From: an uncultured Pseudomonadales bacterium
Lineage (GTDB): Bacteria; Pseudomonadota; Gammaproteobacteria; Pseudomonadales; Azotimanducaceae
Assembly: GCA_958296165.1 (NCBI GenBank)
Contig: OY282447.1
Location: forward strand, 1,178,001 to 1,242,000
Direction of reading: 5' to 3'
Length of the DNA: 64,000 bases
In this document: piece after piece, positions 45,048 through 54,769 of the stretch
Position numbering within the stretch: the stretch's first letter is position 1
Layout: every line of letters begins with the position of its first letter
Made by a program: the position numbers and the translations under genes
Notes under the pieces: generated by a model
What the model was told of the DNA's origin: nothing
Seen by the model: only the letters and a program-made list of their open reading frames with translations
Database searches by the model: none

Positions 45048-48000
45048 TTACTGACACGCTTCGCAGTCGGGATCGTCGATGGCGCAGGCCGCTGGCAGGT
45101 CGGCGGCAGCGGTGAATGTCGGCTGGTCGTTCGTCGCCGTGTGGCCCGGCTCTTGGGCTGCCATTGATGTGCCCGACGATTGGCCGTCGGCCGCTACGGC
45201 GTTCAGCGAGCCAGTCTTCTCCAGTGTCGATTTCTCGGTGCTGGTCGCGCTCGTTGCTCTTAGGTAATAGGTGGTCTTCAAGCCGCGCAGCCAGGCCATG
45301 CGGTAAGTGATGTCCAGCTTCTTGCCGGAGGCGCCAGCAATGTAGAGGTTCAAGGACTGCGCTTGGTCGATCCACTTCTGCCGGCGGGCGGCGGCATCCA
45401 CCAGATAGCGGGGCTCGACCTCGAAGGCTGTCGCGTACAGGCTCTTCACTTCCGGCGGGGCGCGATCGATCTGCGCCAAGCTGCCGTCGTAGTACTTGAG
45501 ATCGTTGGCCATCACTTTGTCCCACAGCCCAAGATGCTTCAGATCGCGCACCATGTACGGGTTCACCACCGTGAACTCCCCCGACAGATTCGATTTCACG
45601 TACAGGTTCTGATACGTCGGCTCGATGGATTGCGAAACGCCAACGATGTTGGCGATGGTCGCCGTCGGCGCGATGGCCATGACGTTGGAGTTGCGCATGC
45701 CGCGCTCGCGCACCTTGCGGCGCAGCTTGCCCCAGTTCAGGGAAGTGGAAAGGTCGACGTCGCAATAGTCCCGGCCGCGCTGATCGGCGAGGCGCTTGAG
45801 GGAATCGATGGGCAATGTGCCGCGGCTCCACAATGAACCCTCGAAGGTGGCGTAGCTGCCGCGTTCTTCAGCCAGCCGCGACGACGCATCGATGGCGTAG
45901 TAGGACAGCGCTTCCATGGATTGATCGGCGAAATTGACGGCCGCTTCGGAAGCGTAGGGAATGCGCAGCTTGTAGAGCGCGTCCTGAAAACCCATGATGC
46001 CGAGGCCCACCGGCCGGTGCCGCATGTTGGAGGTGCGCGCTTGCGGTGCCGCGTAGTAGTTGATGTCGATCACGTTGTCGAGCATCCGAACCGCCGTGCG
46101 CACCGTTCTCTTGAGCTTCTTGGTATCGAGCGCCGGCCGGCCTTTGGCGTTCGGGACGACATGCGCGGCGAGATTCACAGAGCCTAAGTTGCACACCGCG
46201 ATCTCTTCCTTCGAGGTGTTCAACGTGATCTCGGTACACAGGTTCGACGAATGCACCACGCCGACATGCTGCTGCGGCGAGCGGACGTTGCAGGCGTCCT
46301 TGAAAGTGATCCACGGATGCCCCGTCTCGAACAGCATGGAGAGCATCTTGCGCCACAGTTCGTTGGCCTTGACGCGCTTGAACAGCGTCAGTTCGCCGCT
46401 GCGGGTCTGCCGTTCGTACTCCAAGTAGCAGGCCTCGAAATCCGCGCCCCAGCAGTCGTGCAGATCGGGCACCTCGTTGGGGGAGAACAGCGTCCACTCG
46501 CCATCCTCGAAAACGCGCTTCATGAACAAATCCGGCACCCAGTTGGCGGTGTTCATGTCGTGGGTGCGGCGGCGGTCGTCGCCGGTGTTCTTGCGCAGTT
46601 CCAAGAACTCCTCGATGTCCAAGTGCCACGTTTCCAAGTAGGAACACACGGCGCCTTTTCGTTTGCCGCCGTTGTGCGCCAGAGCGCTGGTGGTCATGTA
46701 GGATTCGTCGCCTTCGACTTTCAGGTCCACGACGAACGGCACTGGTGGCAGATTCTTCGTCGAGCGGACGCGACTGAATACACAGTTTTGGAAGACGAAC
46801 CAGTTGTGCTTGGCGATAGATCGGCAGTTCAGCTTGCTGGCGAGCGCCGGCACGGCTGGCACGCGGATATCCCACGCCTTCACAACACCATTGAAGTACG
46901 CTTTGGAGCCGTCGTCGCGAATGCCCTCATGCTGCTGCTCACGCTCGCGGTATTGTCCCGCCGTGGGCACGCCCAAACGGAGCAGTTGATAGCGAACACC
47001 CTCGGCCAACGCCTCGGACGTGCTTGTGAAATAAATCTCCTTACCGCGAGCGACGCCCCCGTCAGTTTCCAGCAGGCCTTGCAGCAAGGACAACGTCTGC
47101 GCCTTTGGCAGATGACTGAAACGGCGGTGGATTCGTTTCTTGCCGTCCGCGTCGTAGAGATCGTCGCGGGAAAGGCCAAGCGAGTTGCCACCGCCGCTCA
47201 GATATTGTCCAGTAGTGCCGTCGCGCACGAGGCCGACCCCCGTCGACCAGTGGACTTGGCGATAGCGGTCGCCGCGGCCAGTCGTCCAATAGTGGATGCC
47301 CTTGCTCGCTAGGTAGTCGGCGACGAAGCGCAAGTGGGCATCGCGCATCGGGTTGCCGCTCACGCCCCATTGCAGGCCCCCCTTGGAACAGTGTCCGTCG
47401 CCCAAAAGAATGCCGTAGAACCGGGCGTCGTCCTCGTTGAACCCGTGTACGGATACGACTTCCCGCGGAATGGCTTGCGCCACGTAGTCACCTTTTTTCA
47501 GCTGGCCGGCTTCCGTCCACCGAGGTTCCACCTTCCCCTTTGTCAGCCAAGCCATCGTGCGGCCAGTCGACTGCTCCATGGGCACGCCTTGAATGGACCA
47601 GATCGGATGCCCAGCCGTTATGCGTAGTGGTTGTACGGCGTGCTTCACACGCAACTCCACCATCGGATCCGTTTGGTTGTATGTCATGGTCTTCAGCACT
47701 TGGCGGTATTCGCCGCGCTGGCCCAGCACCAAGTCGTTGGTGGTTACGCCGCTGATAGCTTTCACGCCGTCGGCCGTATGCACCCGCGTGTCTGGTGCAA
47801 AGCACTGATTCACAGCTACCGCCGTGTCGTTCACCACCTTCAGGAACGGCACCACGCCTTGGGACTTGCCGTTGGTGCCCTTGATGTAGGCACCGAGCGC
47901 CCGCACCGGCGTCCAGTCGTTGCCGAGGCCGCCGGCCCACTTGGAGAGCAGGGCGTTGTCGCGGATGGCGCTGTAGATGCCGTCGAGGTCGTCGGAGACG

Positions 48001-49163
48001 GTGGTTAGGAAGCAGGAGGACAGCTGCGAACGCATCGTGCCGGCGTTGAACAGGGTGGGCGTCGAGCTCATGTAGTCGAAAGACGACAACAGGTTGTAGA
48101 ACTCGATGGCGCGTTGCTCCGGCTGATCTTCCTCAATGGCAAGCCCCATCGCCACGCGCATGAAGAACACCTGTGGCAACTCGAAGCGCGTGTCGCCGCT
48201 GTGGATGAAGTAGCGGTCGTAGAGCGTCTGCAGGCCCAGATAGGTGAACATCTCGTCGCGCTCGGGCTTCAGCGCCTGGCCCAAGCGTTGAATGTCGAAG
48301 CGTTTGAGCTCCGGCGCCAGCAGTTCCAGCGCAACGCCACGGTCGATGAAGGCGGCCAGCGCCGGCGCATACAGAGCCGCCATTTCGTCTTGCGTCGCCT
48401 GCGTTGTGCCGCCGAGGGTGGCGCCGCCGGCGATGCCGAGGAAAGTAAGCGCTTCCGATCGCAGTTGGTCCAGCAGCAGGCGCGCCGATGCGTAGGTGTA
48501 GTTGGGCTCCTCTTCCACCAGGGCGCGCGCCGTCATCAGCAAGCTGGTCTTTAAGTCCTTCTCGGTAATGCCGTCGTACATGTTGGCCAGCGCTTCGTTG
48601 ATGACGCGTTCCGGTTCCACGTCGTTGAGGCCACGACATGCCTGCACCACCACCGTGTGCATGCGCTCAGCATCCAAGCGTTCTCGGCTACCGTCGGCGG
48701 CCACTACGTGAATAGTGCTCGGCGCGGTTGCCGGAGCAGGAGCGGCAGCTTTGGCGGCGCGGATGCGGGCGTGTTCCTCGCGGTAGAGCACGTAGTCGCG
48801 CGCCACCTTGTGCTCGCCAGAGCGCATCAGGGCCAGTTCCACCTGGTCCTGAATGTCCTCGATATGAATGGTGCCGCCGGAGGGCATGCGGCGCCCGAAG
48901 GTTCCGGTGACTTGCTGCGTCAAGCCGGTGACGAGCTCACGGATGCGCGTTGAAGCTGCCGCGGTGCCGCCTTCGACGGCTAGGAACGCCTTGGTGAGCG
49001 CGATCTGGATCTTGTCGTCGTCGTAGGTTACGACGGTGCCGTTGCGCTTGATGACGCGCAACTGCCCCGGTGCGGTGGCGACAATCGATGGCGACGGCGG
49101 CGCTTCTGCTGCCAAAGCTGGCGGCGCTCCGTTTAGCGAAGTGCTTGGCGAGTTGGTTTGCAT
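45048..49163 (-). CDS. nrdA: ribonucleoside-diphosphate reductase subunit alpha, intein-containing precursor
   Basis: NrdA reduces ribonucleoside diphosphates to deoxy forms. The 1371-aa frame contains two N-terminal ATP-cone regions (RVIKRNGTVVTYDDDKIQIA and a second from IHVVAADGSRERLDAERM). The catalytic barrel has SSCFLTTVSDDLDGI, NLCTEITL, GLGIMGFQDALY and the C-terminal redox Cys pair in DPDCEACQ. An intein interrupts the barrel at VAVNQ/GGKRKGAV (residues 454-831), leaving a 993-aa extein of normal size. Without splicing, the active-site barrel would be split, so function depends on the intein. Confidence 0.96.
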   Translation of the reverse strand: MQTNSPSTSLNGAPPALAAEAPPSPSIVATAPGQLRVIKRNGTVVTYDDDKIQIALTKAFLAVEGGTAAASTRIRELVTGLTQQVTGTFGRRMPSGGTIHIEDIQDQVELALMRSGEHKVARDYVLYREEHARIRAAKAAAPAPATAPSTIHVVAADGSRERLDAERMHTVVVQACRGLNDVEPERVINEALANMYDGITEKDLKTSLLMTARALVEEEPNYTYASARLLLDQLRSEALTFLGIAGGATLGGTTQATQDEMAALYAPALAAFIDRGVALELLAPELKRFDIQRLGQALKPERDEMFTYLGLQTLYDRYFIHSGDTRFELPQVFFMRVAMGLAIEEDQPEQRAIEFYNLLSSFDYMSSTPTLFNAGTMRSQLSSCFLTTVSDDLDGIYSAIRDNALLSKWAGGLGNDWTPVRALGAYIKGTNGKSQGVVPFLKVVNDTAVAVNQCFAPDTRVHTADGVKAISGVTTNDLVLGQRGEYRQVLKTMTYNQTDPMVELRVKHAVQPLRITAGHPIWSIQGVPMEQSTGRTMAWLTKGKVEPRWTEAGQLKKGDYVAQAIPREVVSVHGFNEDDARFYGILLGDGHCSKGGLQWGVSGNPMRDAHLRFVADYLASKGIHYWTTGRGDRYRQVHWSTGVGLVRDGTTGQYLSGGGNSLGLSRDDLYDADGKKRIHRRFSHLPKAQTLSLLQGLLETDGGVARGKEIYFTSTSEALAEGVRYQLLRLGVPTAGQYREREQQHEGIRDDGSKAYFNGVVKAWDIRVPAVPALASKLNCRSIAKHNWFVFQNCVFSRVRSTKNLPPVPFVVDLKVEGDESYMTTSALAHNGGKRKGAVCSYLETWHLDIEEFLELRKNTGDDRRRTHDMNTANWVPDLFMKRVFEDGEWTLFSPNEVPDLHDCWGADFEACYLEYERQTRSGELTLFKRVKANELWRKMLSMLFETGHPWITFKDACNVRSPQQHVGVVHSSNLCTEITLNTSKEEIAVCNLGSVNLAAHVVPNAKGRPALDTKKLKRTVRTAVRMLDNVIDINYYAAPQARTSNMRHRPVGLGIMGFQDALYKLRIPYASEAAVNFADQSMEALSYYAIDASSRLAEERGSYATFEGSLWSRGTLPIDSLKRLADQRGRDYCDVDLSTSLNWGKLRRKVRERGMRNSNVMAIAPTATIANIVGVSQSIEPTYQNLYVKSNLSGEFTVVNPYMVRDLKHLGLWDKVMANDLKYYDGSLAQIDRAPPEVKSLYATAFEVEPRYLVDAAARRQKWIDQAQSLNLYIAGASGKKLDITYRMAWLRGLKTTYYLRATSATSTEKSTLEKTGSLNAVAADGQSSGTSMAAQEPGHTATNDQPTFTAAADLPAACAIDDPDCEACQ
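46671..47804 (-). other. intein with LAGLIDADG homing endonuclease inside nrdA
   Basis: The 378-residue insertion begins CFAPDTRVHTADG (Cys1, block A). It has a block B His in RITAGHPIWS, two LAGLIDADG-type motifs (FYGILLGDG and LLQGLLETDG), block F VPFVVDLKVEGDES, and ends ALAHN (block G His-Asn). The extein joins as VNQ-GGKRKGA, which is exactly the uninterrupted NrdA sequence of Pseudomonas. The residue after Asn is therefore Gly, not the Cys/Ser/Thr that the standard splicing mechanism needs. That makes canonical splicing doubtful. Confidence 0.9.
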
Positions 49164-49634
49164 GATCTAGCTATTCTCCCCTCATACTGAGTGTATGTCC
49201 AGCACCATATCTAGCGTAGGCAGCAAACGGTAAGTTGTGGCAAGTTGTAAGGAACACCGACGCGCTCAGTTGATATTCTTGAAGGCCCGATGTTGGCTGT
49301 AATCCGCCTCGACTACTCCTTGCTTTCTGTTCTCAACCCCTAGATATAGGTATCCGACAACCCTTAACGACCACATATACATACTTTCTGGGCACTTTGC
49401 AACAACCTTTTCCGCCGTCGTTAGGACCTCCCTGAACCCCTGTGGATGAATCTGTACTCTGCACGTTAGCAACCTGTTAGTCCGCCAACGCCCCCTAGAT
49501 GTAGTGTTTGCAGTTCCGTCCGTAGAAAGTGGATTGCTTGTGTTTAACCTGTTGATAGCTATGAAAAGCGTTGGCTTGAAGCCCCGGGTTCCCGGCGCTA
49601 ACGTGCATCGAGAACGTTTCTCAAGGAGCCGCCC
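49164..49634. promoter_or_regulatory. 471-bp divergent gap between nrdA and glpK
   Basis: I see no credible gene here; it is more AT-rich than the flanks. It must hold the nrdA promoter (leftward) and glpK promoter (rightward). A near-match to the DnaA box, TGTGGATGA, lies at 49441-49449. Two partly similar sequences, CCCCTAGATATAGG near 49336 and CCCCTAGATGTAGTGT near 49491, and GCACCATATCTAGCGT at 49202-49217, are weak NrdR-box look-alikes with the wrong spacing. Confidence 0.4.
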
Positions 49635-51116
49635 GTGCCACTTCTGCTTGCCCTCGATCAAGGCACGTCCAGCTCGCGCGCCCTCCTGTTCGATGCCGCC
49701 GGCCGTCAGGTGGCGGCGGCGCAACGCGGTTTCGACCCGCTATTCCCGCACGACGGCTGGGTGGAGCTAGAGCCGGAGACCCTATGGACCACTACCTTGG
49801 CCGCCGGCCGCGAAGCCATCGCCAAGAGCGGCGCGCGGCCAGCGGACATCGCCGCCATCGGCATTACCAATCAGCGCGAGACGACCTTGGTTTGGGACGC
49901 GCGCAGCGGCAAGGCGGTCGGCAACGCCATCGTCTGGCAAGACCGCCGCACCGCCGCGCACTGCCAGCAGATCATCGAGGAAGGCATGGAAGCGGAGTTG
50001 GTGGACGCCACTGGCCTGCTGGTGGATCCCTACTTCTCCAGCACCAAGCTTGCGTGGCTGCTGCAAGATTCGGAGCTGAGGGCGCGCGCCGAAGTCGGTG
50101 CGCTCAAGTTCGGCACGGTAGACAGCTTTCTCATCTGGCGCTTGACCAAGGGTGCGCGTCACGCCACGGACGCCACCAACGCCTCGCGCACGCAGCTCTT
50201 CGACATTGGCCGTCAAGCATGGAGCGGGCACCTCTTGGACTACTTCAACGTGCCTGCCGCCATGCTGCCGCACGTTCTCGACTGCGCGGACGATTTCGGC
50301 ACCGCCGACGCCGAGTGGTTCGGCGCCCCGATACCCATTCGCGGCGTCGCCGGCGATCAGCAGGCCGCATTGATTGGCCAAGCCTGCTTCGCGCCCGGCC
50401 AAACCAAGAGCACCTATGGCAGCGGCTGCTTCGTTGTCGCCAACACCGGCAGCCAGCGCGTGTACTCGCGTTCAAGATTGCTAACCACCGTTGCCTATCG
50501 CTGCCGCGGCGAACCCACCTTCGCGGTGGAAGGCAGCATCTTTAACGCCGGCGTCGCCATCAAGTGGCTGCGCGACAAGCTGCGCGTGATCAACGGCGCC
50601 GAGGAAACCGAGGCCGCGGCGCGGCGTACCGGCGGCGACACCGGCGGCGTATTCGTGGTACCAGCGTTCACCGGCTTGGGAGCGCCACATTGGGATCCCG
50701 AAGCACGCGGCCTGATTACCGGGCTGACGCTCGATTCCGGCCGAGATCAGATCGTCACCGCCACGCTGCAGAGCATCGCCTACCAAACCGCGGACTTGCT
50801 CGCTGCCCTGGCGAACGATGACGTACATGTGACGCAGGTGCGCGTCGATGGTGGCATGGCGGCCAACAACTGGTTCTGCGCGTTTCTGGCCGACGTGCTC
50901 GGCCTTCCGGTGACGCGCCCCTTCAACACGGAATCCACGGCTCTCGGCGCTGGTCTGCTGGCGTCGGTGGGGGCCGGGCTGCATCACGATCTTGAAGCGG
51001 CGGCCGACGCTTGGCGGATTGGCGCGTCGTCGCAAACCTTCGTGCCCCGTGCGTCGGAGCAAGTGCGCAACGGCTGGCTTGATGCGTGGCACGCCGCGGT
51101 GCGGCGCGCTTTGTAG
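49635..51116 (+). CDS. glpK: glycerol kinase
   Basis: GlpK phosphorylates glycerol to sn-glycerol-3-phosphate. The 493-aa FGGY kinase has LALDQGTSSSRALLFD at the start, ITNQRETTLVWD, GVAGDQQAALIGQACF, the phosphate-2 loop KSTYGSGCFVVANTG and the adenosine region RVDGGMAANNWFCAFLAD. GTG at 49635 with AAGGAG 7 nt upstream is the start. It stands alone, without glpF or glpD beside it. Confidence 0.96.
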   Translation: MPLLLALDQGTSSSRALLFDAAGRQVAAAQRGFDPLFPHDGWVELEPETLWTTTLAAGREAIAKSGARPADIAAIGITNQRETTLVWDARSGKAVGNAIVWQDRRTAAHCQQIIEEGMEAELVDATGLLVDPYFSSTKLAWLLQDSELRARAEVGALKFGTVDSFLIWRLTKGARHATDATNASRTQLFDIGRQAWSGHLLDYFNVPAAMLPHVLDCADDFGTADAEWFGAPIPIRGVAGDQQAALIGQACFAPGQTKSTYGSGCFVVANTGSQRVYSRSRLLTTVAYRCRGEPTFAVEGSIFNAGVAIKWLRDKLRVINGAEETEAAARRTGGDTGGVFVVPAFTGLGAPHWDPEARGLITGLTLDSGRDQIVTATLQSIAYQTADLLAALANDDVHVTQVRVDGGMAANNWFCAFLADVLGLPVTRPFNTESTALGAGLLASVGAGLHHDLEAAADAWRIGASSQTFVPRASEQVRNGWLDAWHAAVRRAL

Positions 51117-51125
51117 GCTAGGCAG

Positions 51126-52031
51126 CTAGGCCGCCCGCTCGGTGCCGGCCTTCAGCAAGTGGTAGAGCAGGGCCTTCCCCGTGGTGTAGCGGTTGTATGC
51201 CTGTCGGAAGACGACGCTGCGCGGATGGTCGAACACGTCGCTGGCCACTTCAGCGCCGCGTTCCGCCGGCAGGCAGTGCATGAAGATGGCGGTGTCGTTG
51301 GCTGACTCAAACACCTCCTTGGTGATCGCGAAGGGGCCGAACAACTCCATCCTTTGCGAACGCTCCTCTTCCTGCCCCAGCGAAACCCAAGTGTCCGTAT
51401 ACACCACGTCGGCGCCCCTCACTGCGTCCGCTACGTTGTCGAAATAGGTCAGCTGGCTTTGGCTTTGCGCCTGCTCGATGGTCGGATCAGACGTTCGCGC
51501 CGGTTCGGGAACCGCCACTTTCATCTGCGCACCGAGCGGGCAGCATATCTCCGCCAAGCTGCGCAGCACGTTGGTGAAGTCGCCAGCGTAGGCAACGGTT
51601 ACTTCGGTCAGCGGCTTGGCGCAGTGCTGAACAATCGTCAAGGCGTCGGCCAGTGCTTGGCAGGGATGGGCGAGGTCGGTCATGCAGTTGATAATCGGAA
51701 CCGGCGTTGCTTCGGCCATCTGCGCTAGCAGCTCGTGATCGCCCATGCGAATGAGCAGCAGGTCCGCATAGTCGCCAATGACCCGCACTTCGTCCACAGC
51801 GTGCGCCTTGACGAAGTTGGTGGAGCGCAAGTCTGCATAGCTGGTGGCGCAGCCCAGTTCGCCCAGCGCGCGCTCGAACGAAAACCGCGTGCGCGTGGAC
51901 GTTTTCTCGAACAGCAGGATGGCGCGTTTGCCTTGCAGCAGCGGCGGCAAGTCGCCTACGTCGCCAGCCGCGGTGGCGAGAATCTCGTGCGTCAGTTCGA
52001 GGGATATGTCTCGATTGGTGAGGAAGTTCAT
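51126..52031 (-). CDS. argF: ornithine carbamoyltransferase
   Basis: ArgF condenses ornithine with carbamoyl phosphate to citrulline. The 301-aa protein has the carbamoyl-phosphate loop STRTRFSFE, the PCQALADALT segment (HPCQ), the ornithine motif and the conserved HCLPAERGAEV. It follows argD by 47 bp on the same strand, forming a two-gene arginine unit, and ends 9 bp from the convergent glpK stop. Confidence 0.96.
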   Translation of the reverse strand: MNFLTNRDISLELTHEILATAAGDVGDLPPLLQGKRAILLFEKTSTRTRFSFERALGELGCATSYADLRSTNFVKAHAVDEVRVIGDYADLLLIRMGDHELLAQMAEATPVPIINCMTDLAHPCQALADALTIVQHCAKPLTEVTVAYAGDFTNVLRSLAEICCPLGAQMKVAVPEPARTSDPTIEQAQSQSQLTYFDNVADAVRGADVVYTDTWVSLGQEEERSQRMELFGPFAITKEVFESANDTAIFMHCLPAERGAEVASDVFDHPRSVVFRQAYNRYTTGKALLYHLLKAGTERAA

Positions 52032-52078
52032 TCGTATTTTCTTCCGGCGCCGATCGCGCAGCGCCTTGGCCGGCGTTG

Positions 52079-53266
52079 CTAGTCCAGCGCTTCGATCAGC
52101 CCAACCACAGCATCTACCGCCCTATCGGCTTCGTCGTCGCTCATGTTGAGCGGCGGCAACAGGCGCACGTTGGTGTCGGCCGCTACATTGATCAACAGGC
52201 CCTGCTGCAACGCCTCGCCGACGAGCCCGGTGCAAGGTTCGGTGAGTTCGATGGCAAGCATCATGCCCTTGCCGCGTATTTCTTTGACGCGGTTGTTGCC
52301 GCGCAGCCGCGTGCTGAAGTCCGCGAGCATGCGCTCGCCCAACTCCGCGGCGCGGTCGATCAAGCCGCCCTCCAATTCATCGATCACCACGTTGGCCGCG
52401 GCGCAGGCCAGAAAGTTGCCGCCGAACGTAGAGCCGTGGGTACCGGCAACCAGCATTTCCGCAGCCTTTGCGCGGGCGAGACAAGCACCGATGGGCATGC
52501 CGTTGCCAAGCCCCTTGGCGGTCGTGACGACATCCGGCAGCGCCGCGGTGTGCTGATACGCGAAGTAGCGCCCGGTGCGGCCATTGCCAGTTTGCACTTC
52601 GTCGAGCATCAGCAGCCATTCGTTGCGGTCGCAGACGCGCCGCAGTGCATCGACATAGCCATCGTCCGGGATGCGAATGCCGGCTTCGCCGAGGATGGGT
52701 TCCACCAGCACGGCGACTGCGTTCTTGTTGTTGGCGGCAATCTTCTCGATGGACGCAATGTCGTTGTAAGGTGCGCGGACGAAACCCGCAAGCAACGGTT
52801 CGAAACCCGCCTGCACTTTGCGATTGCCGGTTGCGGTAAGCGTCGCCATGGTGCGGCCGTGGAAGCTGCCGTCCACGACGATGACATCCGGCGCGTCGAT
52901 GTTGCGGGCATGCCCGTAGAGCCGAGCGATCTTGATGGCGGCCTCGTTGGCCTCGGCGCCGGAGTTGCAGAAGAACACGTTGTCCATGCCCGCGATGGCG
53001 CAAAGGCGCGTGGCCAGGCGTTCTTGCGAAGGGATGCGATACAGATTGGAGGTATGCAGCAGCGTTGCCGCCTGCTCGGCGATTGCCGCTGCCACCTTGG
53101 GATGCGCATGGCCCAGCCCACACACCGCGATGCCGGCGAGGGCGTCCAGATACGCCTTGCCAGCGTCGTCGTAGAGGTAGCTGCCGGCACCGCGCACGAA
53201 CGCCACCGGCATGCGTGCGTAGGTCGGCATCACCGCCGCGGGGATTTCCTCGAAACCGGAAGCCAT
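52079..53266 (-). CDS. argD: acetylornithine aminotransferase
   Basis: This 395-aa PLP enzyme of the class III aminotransferases works in arginine synthesis, sometimes also as succinyldiaminopimelate transaminase. It shows YLDALAGIAVCGLGHAHP, FCNSGAEANEAAIKIAR, the FHGRTMATLTATGN segment, DEVQTGNGRTG and the PLP Lys in VVTTAKGLGNGMPIGA. Length and start are typical. Confidence 0.95.
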   Translation of the reverse strand: MASGFEEIPAAVMPTYARMPVAFVRGAGSYLYDDAGKAYLDALAGIAVCGLGHAHPKVAAAIAEQAATLLHTSNLYRIPSQERLATRLCAIAGMDNVFFCNSGAEANEAAIKIARLYGHARNIDAPDVIVVDGSFHGRTMATLTATGNRKVQAGFEPLLAGFVRAPYNDIASIEKIAANNKNAVAVLVEPILGEAGIRIPDDGYVDALRRVCDRNEWLLMLDEVQTGNGRTGRYFAYQHTAALPDVVTTAKGLGNGMPIGACLARAKAAEMLVAGTHGSTFGGNFLACAAANVVIDELEGGLIDRAAELGERMLADFSTRLRGNNRVKEIRGKGMMLAIELTEPCTGLVGEALQQGLLINVAADTNVRLLPPLNMSDDEADRAVDAVVGLIEALD

Positions 53267-53459
53267 GGCTACCTCCTGTTGCTCCTGCTCACACCCTCTC
53301 GGGCGGCATTCCCGACCTTAGAAACAGCACCGGGCAGCTATCGCCGCCCGGAAACGAGCGAGCATAGCGAAGGGCAGATGGCGGTTCAATGGCATTTTCG
53401 GCGCTCGGCTAGGCGTGCGATCTCGCCCGCGAGCGGCCTCGCCGAAAGGGCCGTTCTGC

Positions 53460-54367
53460 CTATTGCGACCGCTTTGCCAGTTCGGCTTCGAGTTGGGCAA
53501 CGCGGCTCGCTGCTGCAGCCGCACGGGCCTCGGCGGCAACCGCTCGTTGCTGGGCGGCCACGACCTGTTGTTCCGCGGCAGCCACTTGTTCCTCTGGCGT
53601 GGGCACGAGTCGGCCGGATGCCGGGTCGAACCAGCGCAGCTTGCCGGCGGTGCCCAACTCGTGGTCGCCGTCCGGCCACGGCTCGGTGTGGCAGAGGCAC
53701 AGGCCAAGGACCTTGCTGTACACGCCGCGCAGGCCGTCGAGGGGTGCCTCGACCGGCAGAGGGCGGTACGAGCCGCCATGCAGCTCGTACCCTTGCAGCC
53801 TCGGTTCGACGTGGTCGTCCGGGTCGAACAGGAAGTACTCGCCCACGCCCATGGCGGCGTACAGCGCCGGCTTCCTGTAGACGTCGTTGCGCCAGTTGTT
53901 CGGCGACAGCACCTCCAGCACGAAGCTCGGCACGATGGACTCGCGCCAGGCGACGTACGACTGCCGATCCCGCAGCGGCGCGCCGAAGGAGACGAACAGG
54001 TCCGGCGCCAGGCGCGCGGCTGCGGCTGGCCGTCCTCGCCGGCGCGCTCGAAGTAGACGAACAGGTCCGCCGCCACGACGACGTCCGGGCGGCCGGCGTA
54101 GCGAGACTTGACGCCGGGGTAGATGCCCGCGCAGAGGACGTGGTGGGGCGTTCCGAGCGGCACCCTCAGATGCTCTTCTTCTTCGCTCGGCAGGTCGTGC
54201 TCGTCGAGCAGCCGGTGCGCCGTGGCCGTGTGGGGAATGCCGCGCCGGGCCAGCGCGTCGGCCAGCCAGTAAGGCGGCCGGCGGGCGTCGTCGCCGCGCT
54301 GCCGGCCAGCGTCGCGCCGTGACTCGCCGCGCGGGCTGGAAACGGGCTGGAAGAAGGGATCGGCCAT
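53460..54367 (-). pseudogene. frameshifted Uma2-family (DUF820) endonuclease-like gene
   Basis: An ATG at 54367 with GAGGAGC upstream opens a protein beginning MADPFFQPVSSP and continuing to RPDVVVAADLFVYFERAG. That frame then diverges. The adjacent frame picks up LAPDLFVSFGAPLRDRQSYV, FVLEVLSPNNWRNDVYRKPA, LYAAMGVGEYFLFDP and a coiled-coil tail of Ala/Gln/Glu repeats. One missing base near 54012 explains the switch. Joined, it is a full-length Uma2 protein with its C-terminal coiled coil. Uma2 genes are often multicopy and of uncertain role. Confidence 0.75.
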
Positions 54368-54769
54368 CCGCTCGCTCCTCTGCCAAGGTGGGTGCGGCAT
54401 CCGCACAGGCCGTCGGCGCGGACCGCCAGAACTGTAGCACGACGCCTGATCGGTGCAGCAATGCGGGGGCGCGCATCGCCGGCGCCGACGTTGCTTGCCG
54501 CAGATTGAGGTATGCAGTTCTTCGCATTGCGGTTTTCGGCCGTAGGCAGGCCGGCGACAGTCTTCGACAGGCCGAGCCTTCGCGACCATGGGCAAGTTCG
54601 GCAATTGCTGTGCGAGATCGCCGCCATTGGGCTTGGTCTGCTTAGGGTTCGCCGACTGGACCTTCGGGAGGCCCTCCCACGCTTTTCGCGGCGGCCGCAG
54701 GGCTGGCGGCAGCCGGTCTGTTTCGTGGCAAACTTACCGCCTCGTTCATAGGCGACTTTAGGAGCAGCC
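54368..54769. other. 402-bp gap without recognisable gene
   Basis: Short open frames on both strands look like composition artefacts. No hairpin-plus-T terminator or strong promoter stands out. AGGAG directly before 54770 belongs to the next gene. Confidence 0.5.

Noticed and set aside
49182-49217. Pair of NrdR boxes before nrdA
   Set aside because: GCACCATATCTAGCGT is a 12 of 16 match, but the neighbouring sequence at 49182-49197 is poor and the spacing (20 bp) is not that of known tandem NrdR boxes.
49266-49724. 152-aa minus-strand frame overlapping the glpK start
   Set aside because: It crosses the glpK ribosome site and has no recognisable domain; the gap is more likely regulatory.
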